Shown piece by piece: positions 1 to 5,207 of a stretch of DNA of 5,207 bases (the first letter of the stretch is position 1; every line of letters begins with the position of its first letter). Origin of the DNA: Propionivibrio sp. (lineage in GTDB: Bacteria > Pseudomonadota > Gammaproteobacteria > Burkholderiales > Rhodocyclaceae); NCBI GenBank assembly GCA_017990155.1, contig JAGNOM010000230.1, positions 1 to 5,207 on the forward strand, in the 5' to 3' direction. Under the pieces are notes generated by a model. It saw nothing but the letters and a program-made list of their open reading frames with translations. It was not told where the DNA came from and searched no databases. Both the position numbers and the translations under genes were made by a program.

Positions 1-946
1 TCGCGAAACGTGCGAGCTGCGGGTAGTCGAAGAGATTGTTGCCGGGAAGCCGCCGACGGACCGGGATGTCGCTGGCCTGTTCGCCGTTCAGCAGGCGTGC
101 CAGGATTTCGCCGGCAGCAATCCCTTGCGCTTTCGCCGTCGTCAGGTTGCCGCCCACGATGCCGTGGCCGAGATAGAAGTCCCAGCTGGCGTACACCGGA
201 ACGGCGCTGTTCTCGCTGATGAGCCGCGCAATATCCGCATGGGCGATAAAGCGCCCGGCATGACTACTGGCGTAAGGCATCAGCATGACCAGCGTTTTTT
301 CCGGCAGGGCCGCGACCTTGTGCGCCAGTTCTTCGGGAGCGAAAGCATCCCAGGACTCGATGGCCACGCTTCCGGTCAACGTCGTGGCCAAGGCTTCGAG
401 CTCCGTGCGCAGCGCCTTGCCGGTCGTCGTCGAATCCATGATCGCGACGATGCGTTCGGTCTCCGGATGCAGGCGCAGCATCAGCCCGATCGTCGCCGCG
501 TGGTCGGCGCTTTCAACGACGCCGGTAAAGCCGTGCAGCGTGCTGATCTGATCGTCCTGGAACCAATTGACGCCGCTGAAGACCACCGGAACGCCGGGGA
601 AGAGTTCGTCGCGATACCGCCGCAGAAAATCGAACGCGTCGTTGTCGGTCGAGACGATGGCGTCGAGCGGGACGGCTTGGTACTTGTGGGCAAGGAGGCG
701 GTGCAGATTGTCGAGATGAAGCTGATCGGTCAGGCGCTTGGCGTCCATGTACTCGATGTAGAACTGCACGCCGTCGGTGCGATCCAGCGCCTCGCGGACG
801 CCGGCAATCTGGCCGTCCGTCCAGTCCATGCCCGGGTGGTACGAGTTGAGGATCAGGACGTGGGTATCGCCAAGCGCCGGCCGGAACAGGAACACGCCGG
901 CCAGAAACACGGTCGCAATAACAAAGCGCAATGGAAGCCAGCCCAT
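1..946 (-). CDS. Periplasmic ABC-substrate-binding-like sensor domain protein (5' part, runs off the window)
   Basis: The minus-strand frame from ATG 946 stays open to base 1, giving 315 residues and no stop, so the C-terminus is missing. Residues 6-25 form a hydrophobic signal or membrane segment (PLRFVIATVFLAGVFLF). A periplasmic-binding-protein-like domain follows, with NSYHPG at 34-39, EYMDAK at 65-70, STDNDAF at 99-105 and VVFSGVN at 121-127. These motifs are typical of the ABC_sub_bind-like input domain found at the N-terminus of betaproteobacterial sensor histidine kinases and GGDEF proteins. The visible end (FDYPQLARFA) resembles the tail of that domain, just before the usual second membrane segment. 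A signalling output (PAS, kinase or GGDEF/EAL) is therefore inferred but not seen; a stand-alone binding protein is the alternative. An in-frame TGA at 994-992 limits the start, and AGGGG (957-953) sits 6 nt upstream of the ATG. The gene follows the hydrolase gene on the same strand after 139 bp. Confidence 0.8.
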   Translation of the reverse strand, partial: MGWLPLRFVIATVFLAGVFLFRPALGDTHVLILNSYHPGMDWTDGQIAGVREALDRTDGVQFYIEYMDAKRLTDQLHLDNLHRLLAHKYQAVPLDAIVSTDNDAFDFLRRYRDELFPGVPVVFSGVNWFQDDQISTLHGFTGVVESADHAATIGLMLRLHPETERIVAIMDSTTTGKALRTELEALATTLTGSVAIESWDAFAPEELAHKVAALPEKTLVMLMPYASSHAGRFIAHADIARLISENSAVPVYASWDFYLGHGIVGGNLTTAKAQGIAAGEILARLLNGEQASDIPVRRRLPGNNLFDYPQLARFA

Positions 947-950
947 ATTC

Positions 951-990
951 AGCCCCTGAAAGCCCCTGATGCAATCAGGGTAGAGATTGC
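951..990. repeat. Short direct repeat and small hairpins in the leader of the sensor gene
   Basis: AGCCCCTGA occurs at 951-959 and again at 961-969, one base apart. On the minus strand both copies carry AGGGG; the copy nearer the ATG serves as the likely ribosome-binding site, and the other is a duplicate. The outer copy is also one arm of a perfect 7-bp hairpin (964-970 with 974-980, loop GCA). An alternative 6-bp hairpin pairs 971-976 (GCAATC) with 985-990 (GATTGC), and the two cannot form together. There is no T-tract, so this is not a convincing terminator. A role in translation control would be speculation. The rest of the 947-1085 gap holds only a weak 6-bp hairpin (1026-1031 with 1036-1041) and nothing else I recognise. 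Confidence 0.4.
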
Positions 991-1085
991 CTCAAAGCGT
1001 ACGGCAGAGCAAAGGGATTCTCGCTCTTGAGAGACCTCAAGGTGACTGGCGACCGATCGACCGTCCCTGGTGCAAGCGCGCTGCC

Positions 1086-2003
1086 TCAGACACCGTTCTG
1101 CTTGAACCACGCCAGCAGGCGCTTCCAGCCGTCTTCGGCCTCCTCCTTGCGGTAGCTCGGCCGGTAGTCTGCATGAAAGGCATGCGGCGCTTTCGGGTAA
1201 ACGTGGATCGTCGAGGCCTTGGCGGCGGCACTGTGGGAAGCAGCCAGTGCCTTGCGCATTTCTTCGAGCGAATCGAGCGGGATGCCCTGATCTTCGCCGC
1301 CGTAGAGACCGAGCACGGCTCCGTTGAGCTGGCCGGCGATATCGACCGGATTCTTCGGGTTCAGCTCGCTGGTCGGACCGACGACCTTGCCGTACCAGGC
1401 GACGCCGGCCTTCACCTGCGGGTTGTGCGCGGCGTACAGCCAAGTCATGCGCCCGCCCCAGCAGAAGCCGGTGATGCCGAGTTTGGTCATGTCGCCGCCG
1501 TTGGCCTTGGCCCACGCGACGCAGGCGTCGAGGTCGGCCATCACTTGCGCGTCGGGCACCTTGCTGACGACGTTGCTGATCAAGTCCGGAATATTGGCGT
1601 ACTGCCGCGGATCGCCCTGGCGCGCGTAGAGTTCCGGCGCGATGGCCTGATAGCCCTGCTTGGCCAGGCGACGGCAGATATCCTTGATGTGCTCATGGAC
1701 GCCGAAAATCTCCTGCACGACGAGGATCACCGGAAAATTGGCGCCGTCCGCCGGCTGCGCGCGGTAGGCCGGCATCTCGCCGCCACTGGCCGGCACCTTG
1801 ATCTCGCCGGCGGTGAGGCCGTTGCTGTCGGTCGTGATTGCCGTCTGCGCCATCACCGGTTGCACCGCCAGCGCGAACCCGGCGCCCAGCGCAGTGACGA
1901 TGAAACCCCGGCGATTCACCGACAGCGCCGGGAGCAGGCTGTCGACATCGGACCGATAGAAGTTGCTCGTTGCGTTTGCTGCGGACTCGCTGAACTGCGT
2001 CAT
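1086..2003 (-). CDS. Tat-exported dienelactone hydrolase family protein
   Basis: This 305-residue alpha/beta hydrolase belongs to the dienelactone hydrolase family (DLH, carboxymethylenebutenolidase-like), whose founding members open the lactone ring of dienelactone in chlorocatechol breakdown. The expected active-site residues are all visible: nucleophile C181 in GFCWGG, D238 in GGEDQG, H274 in APHAFH, plus the family's E98 (QEIFG) and R128 (ELYAR). The protein begins with a long polar n-region, a twin-arginine motif NRRGFI (30-35), a hydrophobic stretch to about residue 50 and a likely cleavage site after VMA (50-52). Folded export to the periplasm is therefore expected, unlike the cytosolic catabolic enzymes. 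The mature part, about 250 residues, matches family length. Start ATG 2003 is supported by GAGGAG (2015-2010) 6 nt upstream. It lies 79 bp downstream of rng on the same strand. No catechol-pathway genes are in view, so the substrate is unknown and a lower-specificity esterase role is equally likely. Confidence 0.9.
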   Translation of the reverse strand: MTQFSESAANATSNFYRSDVDSLLPALSVNRRGFIVTALGAGFALAVQPVMAQTAITTDSNGLTAGEIKVPASGGEMPAYRAQPADGANFPVILVVQEIFGVHEHIKDICRRLAKQGYQAIAPELYARQGDPRQYANIPDLISNVVSKVPDAQVMADLDACVAWAKANGGDMTKLGITGFCWGGRMTWLYAAHNPQVKAGVAWYGKVVGPTSELNPKNPVDIAGQLNGAVLGLYGGEDQGIPLDSLEEMRKALAASHSAAAKASTIHVYPKAPHAFHADYRPSYRKEEAEDGWKRLLAWFKQNGV

Positions 2004-2026
2004 GGGAATCTCCTCGAAGGTGCCAC

Positions 2027-2046
2027 TCGGGCGTCACGAAGCCCGA
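2027..2046 (-). other. Small inverted repeat between rng and the hydrolase gene
   Basis: TCGGGC (2027-2032) and GCCCGA (2041-2046) form a perfect 6-bp stem with an 8-nt loop in the 79-bp gap after rng. No T-run follows on the minus strand, so it is at best a weak, atypical terminator or a processing or stability stem. No clear promoter was found for the hydrolase gene in this gap, which leaves read-through from rng possible. Confidence 0.25.
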
Positions 2047-2082
2047 TAGACACGCAATCGAAGTGCGAATTCCCGGAACGCG

Positions 2083-3537
2083 CTACATCAGGACGATGTC
2101 GTACTGTTCCTGCGTGTAGCTCGGTTCGGCCTTGAGCGAGATCGGCTTGCCGATGAAGTCGGAAAGCATCGCCAGTCCCTGCGATTCCTCGTCGAGGAAG
2201 ATGTCGATCACGGAAACGCTGCCGAGGATGCGGAACTCGCGCGCGTTGAACTGCCGTGCTTCGCGCAGCAGCTCGCGGAGGATCTCGTAGCAGACGGTGC
2301 GCGCCGTCTTCACTTCGCCGCGCCCCTGACAGGTCGGGCAGCTTTCGCAGAGGACGTGCGCCAGCGATTCGCGCGTGCGTTTGCGCGTCATCTCGACGAG
2401 GCCCAGCGCGGTGAAGCCGTTGACCGTCAGGCGCGTATGATCGCGCGCCAGTGCCTTGTTGAACTCGGCGAGCACGGCGTTCTTGTGCTCGTCGCTATCC
2501 ATGTCGATGAAGTCGGTGATGATGATGCCGCCGAGGTTGCGCAGGCGCAGCTGGCGGGCGATCGTCTGCGCCGCTTCGAGGTTGGTCTTGAATACCGTGT
2601 CGTCGAAGTTGCGCACGCCGACAAAGCCGCCGGTGTTGACGTCGATGGTGGTCATCGCCTCGGTCTGATCGAAGATCAGGTAGCCGCCCGACTTGAGGTC
2701 GACGCGACGCGCCAGCGCCTTCTGGATTTCATCCTCGACGCCGTGCAGGTCGAACAACGGCCGCTCGCCGATGTAGTGATCGAGCAGCGGTTTGACCGTC
2801 GGCGTGAATTCGGTGGCGAAGGCGGTGAGCTTGCCGAAGTTCTCGCGCGAGTCGATAACGATGCGGTCGGTGTCCGGATTGACGAAGTCGCGCAGCACGC
2901 GCAGCCCGAGCGACAGCTCCTGATAGAGCATGCTCGGCGGCGCCATCGTCTTGGCGTGCTCCTTGATGTCTCTCCAGATCTTGCGCAGATACTCGATGTC
3001 GTTGGCGAGTTCGGCTTCGGTCGCGCTCTCGGCCATCGTGCGCACGATAAAGCCGCCCGGTTCGTCCTCCGGCACGAGACGGGTGATCTTCTCGCGCAGC
3101 GCCTCGCGCTCGGCCTCGCTCTCGATGCGCTGCGAGATGCCGATGTGCTTCTCCTGTGGCAGATAGACGAGCATCCGCCCGGCCACTGAAATCTGTGTCG
3201 ACAGGCGCGCACCCTTGGTGCCGATCGGGTCCTTGATCACCTGCACGACGATGCTCTGGCCTTCGAAGACCATGCGCTCGATCGGCTTCGGCGCCTCGCC
3301 GTTCTGCTTGGCTTCCCAGATGTCGGCGATATGCAGGAAGGCCGTGCGTTCCAGCCCGACGTCGACAAAGGCCGACTGCATGCCGGGCAGGATGCGCACG
3401 ATGCGGCCGACATAGACGTTGCCGACCAGCCCGCGGCTGGCGTTGCGTTCGATATGCAGTTCCTGCACGGCGCCCTGGTACATGACGGCGACGCGCGTTT
3501 CCTGCGGCGTAAAGTTGATCAGGATATCTTCAGGCAT
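2083..3537 (-). CDS. rng: Ribonuclease G
   Basis: This is a 484-residue member of the RNase E/G family, close to the 489 residues of E. coli RNase G and lacking the long C-terminal scaffold of RNase E. RNase G is a cytoplasmic endonuclease that prefers 5'-monophosphorylated RNA, matures the 5' end of 16S rRNA and degrades some mRNAs. In order it shows the N-terminal ILINFTPQETRVAV strand, an S1-like RNA-binding domain (about 38-120, starting GNVYVGRI), and the catalytic core with the metal-binding aspartates D299 (in TIDVNTGG) and D342 (in TDFIDMD). The zinc-link cysteines C400 and C403 (CPTC) follow. All key residues are present. The start is fixed by homology and by an in-frame TAA only 12 nt upstream of ATG 3537. 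There is no recognisable Shine-Dalgarno before it (CTGATTGATTTT). The common betaproteobacterial partner maf is not adjacent; the gene is instead divergent from trhP across 75 bp. Confidence 0.97.
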   Translation of the reverse strand: MPEDILINFTPQETRVAVMYQGAVQELHIERNASRGLVGNVYVGRIVRILPGMQSAFVDVGLERTAFLHIADIWEAKQNGEAPKPIERMVFEGQSIVVQVIKDPIGTKGARLSTQISVAGRMLVYLPQEKHIGISQRIESEAEREALREKITRLVPEDEPGGFIVRTMAESATEAELANDIEYLRKIWRDIKEHAKTMAPPSMLYQELSLGLRVLRDFVNPDTDRIVIDSRENFGKLTAFATEFTPTVKPLLDHYIGERPLFDLHGVEDEIQKALARRVDLKSGGYLIFDQTEAMTTIDVNTGGFVGVRNFDDTVFKTNLEAAQTIARQLRLRNLGGIIITDFIDMDSDEHKNAVLAEFNKALARDHTRLTVNGFTALGLVEMTRKRTRESLAHVLCESCPTCQGRGEVKTARTVCYEILRELLREARQFNAREFRILGSVSVIDIFLDEESQGLAMLSDFIGKPISLKAEPSYTQEQYDIVLM

Positions 3538-3542
3538 AAAAT
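3515..3542 (+). promoter_or_regulatory. Candidate sigma70-type promoter for trhP
   Basis: TTGATC (3515-3520) and TAAAAT (3537-3542) are separated by 16 bp and match the consensus at 4 of 6 and 5 of 6 positions. Transcription would begin near 3549, leaving a leader of about 64 nt before the trhP ATG. The -35 box lies within the first codons of the divergent rng, so the two genes may share control DNA. For rng itself only a lone TAGAAT (minus, 3589-3584) was seen, without a fitting -35 box. Box matching by eye is weak evidence. Confidence 0.35.
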
Positions 3543-3612
3543 CAATCAGTTAGTTGAATACAGTTAAAATGCGGGTCGCCTGCATTCTACCCTTTCCCCC
3601 TGTGAAGCCTCC

Positions 3613-4932
3613 ATGCCTGTCTCCGACCTGAAATCCCCCGCGAAGTCTCCTGAATTGCTCGCCCCCGCCGGTTCGCTGGCGATGATGACGAACGCCTTCG
3701 CCTTCGGCGCCGACGCCGTCTATGCCGGACAACCGCGCTACAGCCTGCGCGTGCGCAACAACGAGTTCGGCAACCTGGAAACGCTGGGCGGCGCCATCGC
3801 CGAGGCGCACGCTGGCGGCAAACAGTTCTTCGTCGTCAGCAACGTGCTGCCGCATAACGCCAAAGTGCGCAGCTACCTGGCCGACATGGCGCCGGTGGTG
3901 GCGCTCAAACCCGACGCGCTGATCATGGCTGACCCCGGCCTGATCGATCTCGTGCGCGAGACCTGGCCCGAGATTCCTGTGCATTTATCCGTACAGTCCA
4001 ATACCGTCAATTTTGCCGCCGTGCGCTTCTGGAAGAAGCTCGGCGTCTCGCGCATCATCCTCTCGCGCGAATTGTCGCTTGATGAAGTCGCCGAGATCCG
4101 CCAGGAATGCCCCGACATCGAACTGGAGGTTTTTGTTCATGGCGCGCTGTGCATTGCCTACTCGGGTCGTTGCCTGCTTTCCGGCTACTTCAACCATCGT
4201 GACTCGAACCAGGGCACCTGTACGAACTCCTGCCGCTGGGATTACAAGGTCAAGCCCGGTACGGAAAATGCCGCTGGAGACGTACAGCTTAATGCACATT
4301 ACAGCAATCCTGCGAGCAGGGTCTGGCTGCTCGAAGAGCAGGAGCGTCCAGGCGAACTGATGCCGATCGAGGAAGACGAGCACGGTACCTACATCATGAA
4401 TTCCAAGGACTTGCGCGCCATCGAGCACGTCCAGCGCCTGGTCGAGATCGGCGTCGATTCGCTGAAGATCGAAGGCCGTACCAAGTCGCCGTACTACGTC
4501 GCGCGCACCGCGCAGGTCTACCGCCAGGCGATCGACGACGCGGTTGCTGGCCGCCCGCTCGACCCGAAGTTGCTCGGCGAACTCGAAGGCTTGGCCAATC
4601 GCGGCTACACCGACGGCTTCTACCAGCGCCATCACGAACACGAGATGCAGAACTACCTGCGCGGCCACTCCGAGTCCGGCCGCAGCCTCTACGTCGGCGA
4701 TGTCATCGGCTGGGACGCGCTGCGCGGCATGGCGGAAATCGAAGTGAAGAATCGCTTTGCGGTCGGCGACCGCATCGAAGTAATCCACCCGTCGGGCAAC
4801 CGTGAAATTTCGCTGGAGCGCATGGAAAATGCCGAAGCCACGCCGATCAGCGTCGCGCCGGGCAACGGCCACCGCGTGTGGATTCCGCTGCCGGTGGAAC
4901 TGCCGGGGGCGTTGCTGGCGCGCTTTGTTTGA
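3613..4932 (+). CDS. trhP: tRNA 5-hydroxyuridine modification protein TrhP (YegQ), peptidase U32 family
   Basis: This 439-residue protein is of the U32 family and closely resembles E. coli YegQ (about 453 residues). TrhP makes 5-hydroxyuridine at wobble position 34 of tRNAs, the precursor of cmo5U, using prephenate rather than oxygen; the 'peptidase' name is historical. Visible landmarks are PELLAPAGS (13-21), GADAVYAGQPRYSLRVRNNE (32-51), HLSVQSN (124-130), ILSRELSL (149-156) and the U32 signature VHGALCIAYSGRCLLSGY (175-192). Cysteines C180, C187, C203 and C207 follow the YegQ pattern and are probably iron-sulfur ligands, by analogy with UbiU/UbiV. The C-terminal part (EDEHGTYIMNSKDLRAIEHV, SLKIEGRTKS, then a small beta-barrel-like domain to VWIPLP) confirms the YegQ branch rather than UbiU, UbiV or RlhA. 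ATG 3613 is preceded by only a weak GAAG (3604-3607). The segment after the cysteines (about 214-240) departs from YegQ and is less GC-rich. Confidence 0.95.
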   Translation: MPVSDLKSPAKSPELLAPAGSLAMMTNAFAFGADAVYAGQPRYSLRVRNNEFGNLETLGGAIAEAHAGGKQFFVVSNVLPHNAKVRSYLADMAPVVALKPDALIMADPGLIDLVRETWPEIPVHLSVQSNTVNFAAVRFWKKLGVSRIILSRELSLDEVAEIRQECPDIELEVFVHGALCIAYSGRCLLSGYFNHRDSNQGTCTNSCRWDYKVKPGTENAAGDVQLNAHYSNPASRVWLLEEQERPGELMPIEEDEHGTYIMNSKDLRAIEHVQRLVEIGVDSLKIEGRTKSPYYVARTAQVYRQAIDDAVAGRPLDPKLLGELEGLANRGYTDGFYQRHHEHEMQNYLRGHSESGRSLYVGDVIGWDALRGMAEIEVKNRFAVGDRIEVIHPSGNREISLERMENAEATPISVAPGNGHRVWIPLPVELPGALLARFV

Positions 4933-4952
4933 GCTGCGAAGAGCGGTTTAAC

Positions 4953-4979
4953 CACAACGGGCACAACGAACACAACGAA
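4953..4979. repeat. Three tandem copies of a 9-bp unit, CACAACGRR
   Basis: The copies are CACAACGGG (4953-4961), CACAACGAA (4962-4970) and CACAACGAA (4971-4979). They lie 20 bp after the trhP stop codon and are introduced by TTTAAC. The layout (AACCACA..., period about 9) resembles dispersed intergenic repeats of the AACCACGGAGGCACGGAG type that I recall from environmental proteobacteria; this kinship is an inference. A separate short run of three GACT units follows at 4997-5008. No coding potential is apparent. Confidence 0.6.
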
Positions 4980-5039
4980 GACCAGAGCGTGCGAAAGACT
5001 GACTGACTGTGAGGGCGTTGCACGAGTAACGCATATAAG

Positions 5040-5070
5040 AAAAGGGCACTTTCGAAGAAAGTGCCCTTTT
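5040..5070. terminator. Strong bidirectional intrinsic terminator between trhP and tRNA-Arg
   Basis: A perfect 14-bp inverted repeat (5040-5053 with 5057-5070) encloses a 3-nt loop (GAA on the plus strand). The stem core is GGGCACTTTC, flanked by four A and four T. On the minus strand it begins 10 nt after the tRNA 3' end and runs into TTTTCTTATAT, an excellent terminator for the tRNA. On the plus strand it ends in TTTTC and sits 107 nt after the trhP stop, so it probably ends that transcript too. Confidence 0.9.
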
Positions 5071-5080
5071 CATGAGTGTA

Positions 5081-5157
5081 TGGCGCGCCCGAGACGATTC
5101 GAACGTCCGACCCTTGCCTTCGGAGGGCAATACTCTATCCAGCTGAGCTACGGGCGC
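5081..5157 (-). tRNA. tRNA-Arg (anticodon CCG)
   Basis: A complete 77-nt cloverleaf is readable on the minus strand, with the CCA end encoded (5083-5081). The acceptor stem pairs GCGCCCG (5157-5151) with CGGGCGC (5091-5085), with discriminator G at 5084. The D arm is GCTC-AGCTGGATA-GAGT. The anticodon stem TTGCC/GGCAA encloses loop CTCCGAA, with anticodon CCG at 5123-5121, which reads the arginine codon CGG. The variable loop has 5 nt, and the T arm is GGACG-TTCGAAT-CGTCT. All stems pair, with G-U wobbles only at the D-stem and T-stem ends. The gene is followed by a strong terminator, so it is probably a single-gene unit. tRNA-Arg genes are frequent island attachment sites, but no duplicated 3' end or integrase is visible here. 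Confidence 0.97.
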
Positions 5158-5181
5158 GTGATTTTTCCGGAAAGGGTGCGA

Positions 5182-5187
5182 AGCATA
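5182..5187 (-). promoter_or_regulatory. Possible -10 box of the tRNA-Arg promoter
   Basis: TATGCT on the minus strand is followed by a GC-rich discriminator (TCGCACCC), as is common for stringently controlled stable-RNA promoters. It would start transcription about 17 nt before the mature tRNA. The matching -35 box would fall at or beyond the right edge of the window and cannot be judged. A 10-bp palindrome TTTCCGGAAA (5164-5173) lies in the presumed leader. Confidence 0.35.
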
Positions 5188-5207
5188 GCCCGTTTAGTGG
5201 GCGGCGT

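Noticed and set aside
125..1030. A 301-codon open frame on the plus strand opposite the sensor gene.
   Set aside because: Its translation is rich in R, H, D and V with no family motif, as expected for the antisense of GC-rich coding DNA. The minus-strand frame shows a signal segment and clear domain motifs.
987..2135. A 382-codon open frame on the plus strand opposite the hydrolase gene.
   Set aside because: The minus-strand frame carries a full catalytic set, a Tat signal and a good ribosome site. The plus frame has no recognisable domain and runs into the end of rng.
2356..3189. A 277-codon open frame on the plus strand inside rng.
   Set aside because: It is the complement of a well-conserved RNase G core and shows only shadow-type composition.
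3985..4872. A 295-codon open frame on the minus strand inside trhP.
   Set aside because: It is an antisense shadow of a clear TrhP/YegQ protein, with no motif of its own.
4997..5008. Three GACT units as a microsatellite or regulatory repeat.
   Set aside because: Three copies of a 4-mer are too short to distinguish from chance and have no associated feature.
5034..5039. TATAAG on the plus strand as a possible -10 box.
   Set aside because: No -35 box lies at a suitable distance, and a transcript from it would enter the terminator at once.
4948..5130. A 60-codon minus-strand open frame covering the terminator and part of the tRNA gene.
   Set aside because: It starts inside the tRNA gene and crosses the terminator hairpin, so it cannot be a real gene in that context.
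5081..5207. The tRNA-Arg gene as an attachment site of an integrated element.
   Set aside because: No direct repeat of the tRNA 3' end, integrase or composition shift is visible inside the window.

Overview
The window looks like ordinary core chromosome of a Gram-negative, GC-rich proteobacterium. Genes are densely packed, codons end mostly in G or C, and the RNase G and TrhP (YegQ) proteins are of the proteobacterial type. The overall flavour, including a tRNA-Arg(CCG) with encoded CCA and a periplasmic ABC-substrate-like sensor domain, suggests a betaproteobacterium, possibly of the Rhodocyclales. That placement is an inference from remembered family resemblance, not a search.

Layout. On the minus strand, reading right to left, are rng (3537-2083), a Tat-exported dienelactone-hydrolase-family protein (2003-1086) and the 5' part of a gene for a periplasmic sensor domain (946 to beyond base 1). 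They are co-directional with gaps of 79 and 139 bp, so co-transcription is possible but not shown. Divergent from rng across a 75-bp gap is trhP/yegQ (3613-4932, plus). It converges on a minus-strand tRNA-Arg(CCG) (5157-5081). A long perfect hairpin at 5040-5070, with A and T tracts on either side of the stem, lies between them and probably ends transcription from both directions. The 148-bp gap also holds a three-copy 9-bp tandem repeat (4953-4979) of a kind resembling dispersed intergenic repeats of environmental bacteria.

How the genes relate. rng, trhP and the tRNA gene all concern RNA: rRNA and mRNA processing, wobble-uridine hydroxylation of tRNA, and decoding of CGG. The hydrolase and the sensor are envelope-located proteins and are probably unrelated to that theme. 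There is no clear sign of a mobile element, CRISPR array, phage or new multi-gene system. The points worth a second look are modest: an rng start with no Shine-Dalgarno, a Tat-exported hydrolase with an intact active site but unknown substrate, the truncated sensor whose output domain lies outside the window, an unusual loop in TrhP, and the small repeats.
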